Shown piece by piece: positions 6,517-8,612 of a stretch of DNA of 8,612 nt (its first letter is position 1; every line of letters begins with the position of its first letter). A program made the translations under genes and the position numbers. Source of the stretch: Dehalococcoidia bacterium. GTDB taxonomy: Bacteria > Chloroflexota > Dehalococcoidia > GIF9 > AB-539-J10. The stretch is taken from contig JAUXIH010000034.1 of assembly GCA_030621105.1 (NCBI GenBank), positions 1 through 8,612 on the forward strand, given 5' to 3'. A model generated the notes under the pieces. That model was not told the DNA's origin. It saw only the letters and a program-made list of their open reading frames with translations, and did not search any database.

Positions 6517-6563
6517 CTTTAGTGTATTATACTACTATAGGAATGTGGGTCATAGTGGGTGAT
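6506..6563 (+). promoter_or_regulatory. polA promoter candidate and ribosome binding site
   Basis: On the plus strand TATACT (6528-6533) is a five-of-six -10 match that overlaps the argF -10 on the other strand. The only -35 candidate (GGAACA, 6506-6511) is poor. GGTGAT (6558-6563) pairs with the 16S tail and sits 7 nt before the polA ATG. The predicted leader is about 30 nt. Confidence 0.35.
6526..6553 (-). promoter_or_regulatory. argF-der-plsY-gpsA promoter
   Basis: On the minus strand a perfect -10 TATAAT (6531-6526) lies 16 nt after a -35-like ATGACC (6553-6548, four of six matches to TTGACA). Only 9 nt separate the -10 from the argF ATG, so transcription would start at or within about 3 nt of the start codon. 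With no Shine-Dalgarno present, this predicts a leaderless or nearly leaderless message. Confidence 0.55.
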
Positions 6564-6570
6564 ATTTAGC

Positions 6571-8612
6571 ATGGGAATAGATTCGATTAGCAAGGAATTA
6601 ATCTTATTGTTCGATGGCCATGCCGTGCTGTATCGTGCCTTCCATGCTCTGCCTCCCTTAACAGTCCCGAAAACAGGGGAGATGATAAATGCCGTCTATG
6701 GCTTTGCCAGCACAGCACTTAAAGTTCTTGGAGAATTTCACCCTACATACTGGGCTGTTGCCTTTGATCGCCCTACACCCACTTTCAGACATGAACAGTT
6801 CAAGGAGTACAAGGCACAGCGTCCTGAAATGCCTCAGGAATTAAAGAGTCAGATGGGGCGGGTTCACCAGTTGGTGGAAGCTTTTAATGTGCCCATATTT
6901 GAGGTCGATGGGTTCGAGGCAGATGATGTTCTGGGGACATTGAGTAATCAAGCCAGAGATAGTGGAGTGGATGTTATTATCGTTACTGCCGATAATGATA
7001 TGTTGCAACTAGTGCTTCCCCAGGTGAAGGCTCTGGTTCCTGGTCGGGGCCTTAATGATGTTGTACTGTATGATGAAGAAGCAGTATATAACAAATATGG
7101 AGTAGAACCTGAGCAGGTGATCGACCTTAAGTCGTTAGTTGGTGATGTTTCCGACAATATACCGGGAGTGCCAGGTATCGGGGGAAAGACGGCAGCCAGG
7201 TTGCTGCAGACATATGGCAACCTGGAGCAGGTCTACGTTAACATTGAGGCTGTTGTACCAGCGAAATTACAGTTAGCCCTGCGACAATACCGAGATCAGG
7301 TCTTCCAAAATAAAGAGCTTGTTACTATAGTCAAGAATGTCCCCATCACATTAAGTTTGGATGATTGTCGAGTAAATCGCTATGAGCGGAGCAAGGTGGC
7401 ACAATTGTTTCGGGAGCTCGGGTTTGCCAAGTTGTTTTCTCGTTTACCTCGGCAAGTAGATGAAGAAAAGCATACAGTAGTTAATCAGCTTACCTCTGAG
7501 TCGAAGGGGCAAATCATTGCCACTGAAGCTGATTTACATAAGCTGATAAAGGGACTGGAAGCAACATCTATTTGTGCCATAGATGTTGAGACCTCGCGAA
7601 TGGAGACCAGGACAGCGGAAATAGTTGGCTTGGCAATTTCCTCTGCTAAGGAGGAAGTATCTTACATCCCTGTGGGGCATGTCACCCTCGGTGATGCCAA
7701 ACAGTTGCCGCTGATCCATGTTATATCTGCGTTAAAGCCCATTCTGGAAGACGGCAGCAAGGAGAAGATTGCTCACGATGGCAAGTTCACCATGCGCATC
7801 TTGGCCAGTTATGGGGTTGAAGTTAAAAACGTGAGTTTTGATACCATGATTGCGGCATATTTGCTCGGGGAGAAAAACCTGTCTCTCGGAGTCATGGCTT
7901 TTAACCGTCTGGGCATGGAGATAATGTCCCTTGATGAGAGATCTGGAACGCGAAAGAAGAACCACCAGATATGCTTGATGGATATAAGTCAGGTTGCTGA
8001 CCATGCCTGTAGTAATATTTCTGCTATCTGGAGGCTGCATGACCTTCTATCGCAGGAGCTGCATCAAAAAGGCCTATGGAAACTTTTTAAGCAGGTGGAG
8101 ATGCCTTTGCTTCCTGTGTTGGCTACTATGGAGAGACGTGGTATTTCCTTAGATGTTAATTTGCTGGAGAAGATGTCTGTTAGATTGGGTAATGACTTAC
8201 TGAATCTGGAGGCAGAGATTTATAACAGTATTGGACACAGATTTAATATTAATTCTCCTAAACAATTGGCCAGCGTGCTGTTTGAGGACCTCAGGTTGCC
8301 TCAGTCACGCAAAACAAAGGGGAGCTATTCTACTGAAGCTTCAGTGCTCAAAAAATTAATAGATGTGCATCCGGTGGTGGCACTGATTCTGGAATATCGC
8401 CAACTGAGCAAACTGAAATCGACATATATTGATGCCTTGCCGCTACTGGTCGATTCTAAAACAGGGAGACTTCATACTACTTTCAATCAGGCGGGCACTA
8501 CGACGGGGCGGCTTTCCTCTAGTGAGCCCAACTTACAGAATATCCCTGTGAGAGGTGGTCTGGGAAGCCAGATCAGGCAGGCATTTGTAGCATCCCCGGG
8601 ATCGTGTTTACT
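6571..8612 (+). CDS. polA: DNA polymerase I, N-terminal 680 codons
   Basis: DNA repair and Okazaki-fragment polymerase, open from ATG 6571 to the right edge (680 codons of roughly 900). The 5'-3' exonuclease domain (about 10-290) looks complete: LLFDGHAVLYRAFHAL (12-27), EVDGFEADDVLG (111-122), TADNDMLQLV (139-148), GDVSDNIPGVPGIGGKTA (191-208). The central 3'-5' exonuclease domain (about 315-495) keeps motif I, AIDVETS (336-342, D338 and E340). Motif II reads HDGKFT (402-407) with Thr where the catalytic Asp belongs. Motif III reads DHACSNIS (477-484), losing the usual Tyr and Asp. The polymerase domain begins with MERRGISLD (520-528) and reaches FNQAGTTTGRLSSSEPNLQNIPVR (638-661). The window ends just before motif A, so polymerase catalytic residues cannot be checked. 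Proofreading is probably weak or absent. A GTG at 6559, four codons upstream in frame, is a less likely start. Confidence 0.95.
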   Translation, partial: MGIDSISKELILLFDGHAVLYRAFHALPPLTVPKTGEMINAVYGFASTALKVLGEFHPTYWAVAFDRPTPTFRHEQFKEYKAQRPEMPQELKSQMGRVHQLVEAFNVPIFEVDGFEADDVLGTLSNQARDSGVDVIIVTADNDMLQLVLPQVKALVPGRGLNDVVLYDEEAVYNKYGVEPEQVIDLKSLVGDVSDNIPGVPGIGGKTAARLLQTYGNLEQVYVNIEAVVPAKLQLALRQYRDQVFQNKELVTIVKNVPITLSLDDCRVNRYERSKVAQLFRELGFAKLFSRLPRQVDEEKHTVVNQLTSESKGQIIATEADLHKLIKGLEATSICAIDVETSRMETRTAEIVGLAISSAKEEVSYIPVGHVTLGDAKQLPLIHVISALKPILEDGSKEKIAHDGKFTMRILASYGVEVKNVSFDTMIAAYLLGEKNLSLGVMAFNRLGMEIMSLDERSGTRKKNHQICLMDISQVADHACSNISAIWRLHDLLSQELHQKGLWKLFKQVEMPLLPVLATMERRGISLDVNLLEKMSVRLGNDLLNLEAEIYNSIGHRFNINSPKQLASVLFEDLRLPQSRKTKGSYSTEASVLKKLIDVHPVVALILEYRQLSKLKSTYIDALPLLVDSKTGRLHTTFNQAGTTTGRLSSSEPNLQNIPVRGGLGSQIRQAFVASPGSCL

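Overview
This window looks like ordinary bacterial chromosome: housekeeping genes packed tightly, with no mobile element, CRISPR array, rRNA or tRNA seen. Base composition is moderate, and all proteins use ATG or GTG starts with the standard code. The style of the ClpB, DnaJ, GpsA, ArgF and PolA sequences suggests Chloroflexota, possibly the Dehalococcoidia. That placement is an impression from protein sequence and gene order, not a demonstrated assignment.

Layout from left to right: (1) The 5' two-fifths or so of clpB on the minus strand, cut by the left edge. (2) A 273-bp divergent gap. It holds the clpB ribosome binding site and a candidate promoter and, on the plus strand, a very small Cys-rich reading frame with a perfect Shine-Dalgarno sequence but an in-frame TAA at codon 11. 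(3) dnaJ on the plus strand. (4) A four-gene minus-strand cluster read in the order argF, der, plsY, gpsA. Its genes are separated by 6 nt, a 4-nt ATGA overlap and 9 nt, and gpsA meets dnaJ tail to tail across 14 nt. (5) A 54-bp divergent region that appears to hold overlapping promoters. (6) The first 680 codons of polA on the plus strand, cut by the right edge just before polymerase motif A.

Functionally, ClpB and DnaJ belong to the protein disaggregation and folding pathway; DnaK and GrpE are not in this window. PlsY and GpsA are consecutive partners in phospholipid synthesis: GpsA makes glycerol 3-phosphate and PlsY acylates it. Der is a ribosome assembly GTPase, ArgF makes citrulline for arginine synthesis, and PolA acts in DNA repair and replication.

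No convincing new multi-gene system is visible. The points worth a second look are: a PolA whose 3'-5' exonuclease domain keeps the first metal-binding motif but has lost key residues of the other two; the interrupted Cys-rich mini-gene upstream of dnaJ; a perfect 24-bp palindrome plus T-run inside argF that reads as an intrinsic terminator on the antisense strand; unusual active-site residues in ArgF and GpsA; an in-frame plsY-stop-gpsA junction; and a probably leaderless argF message.
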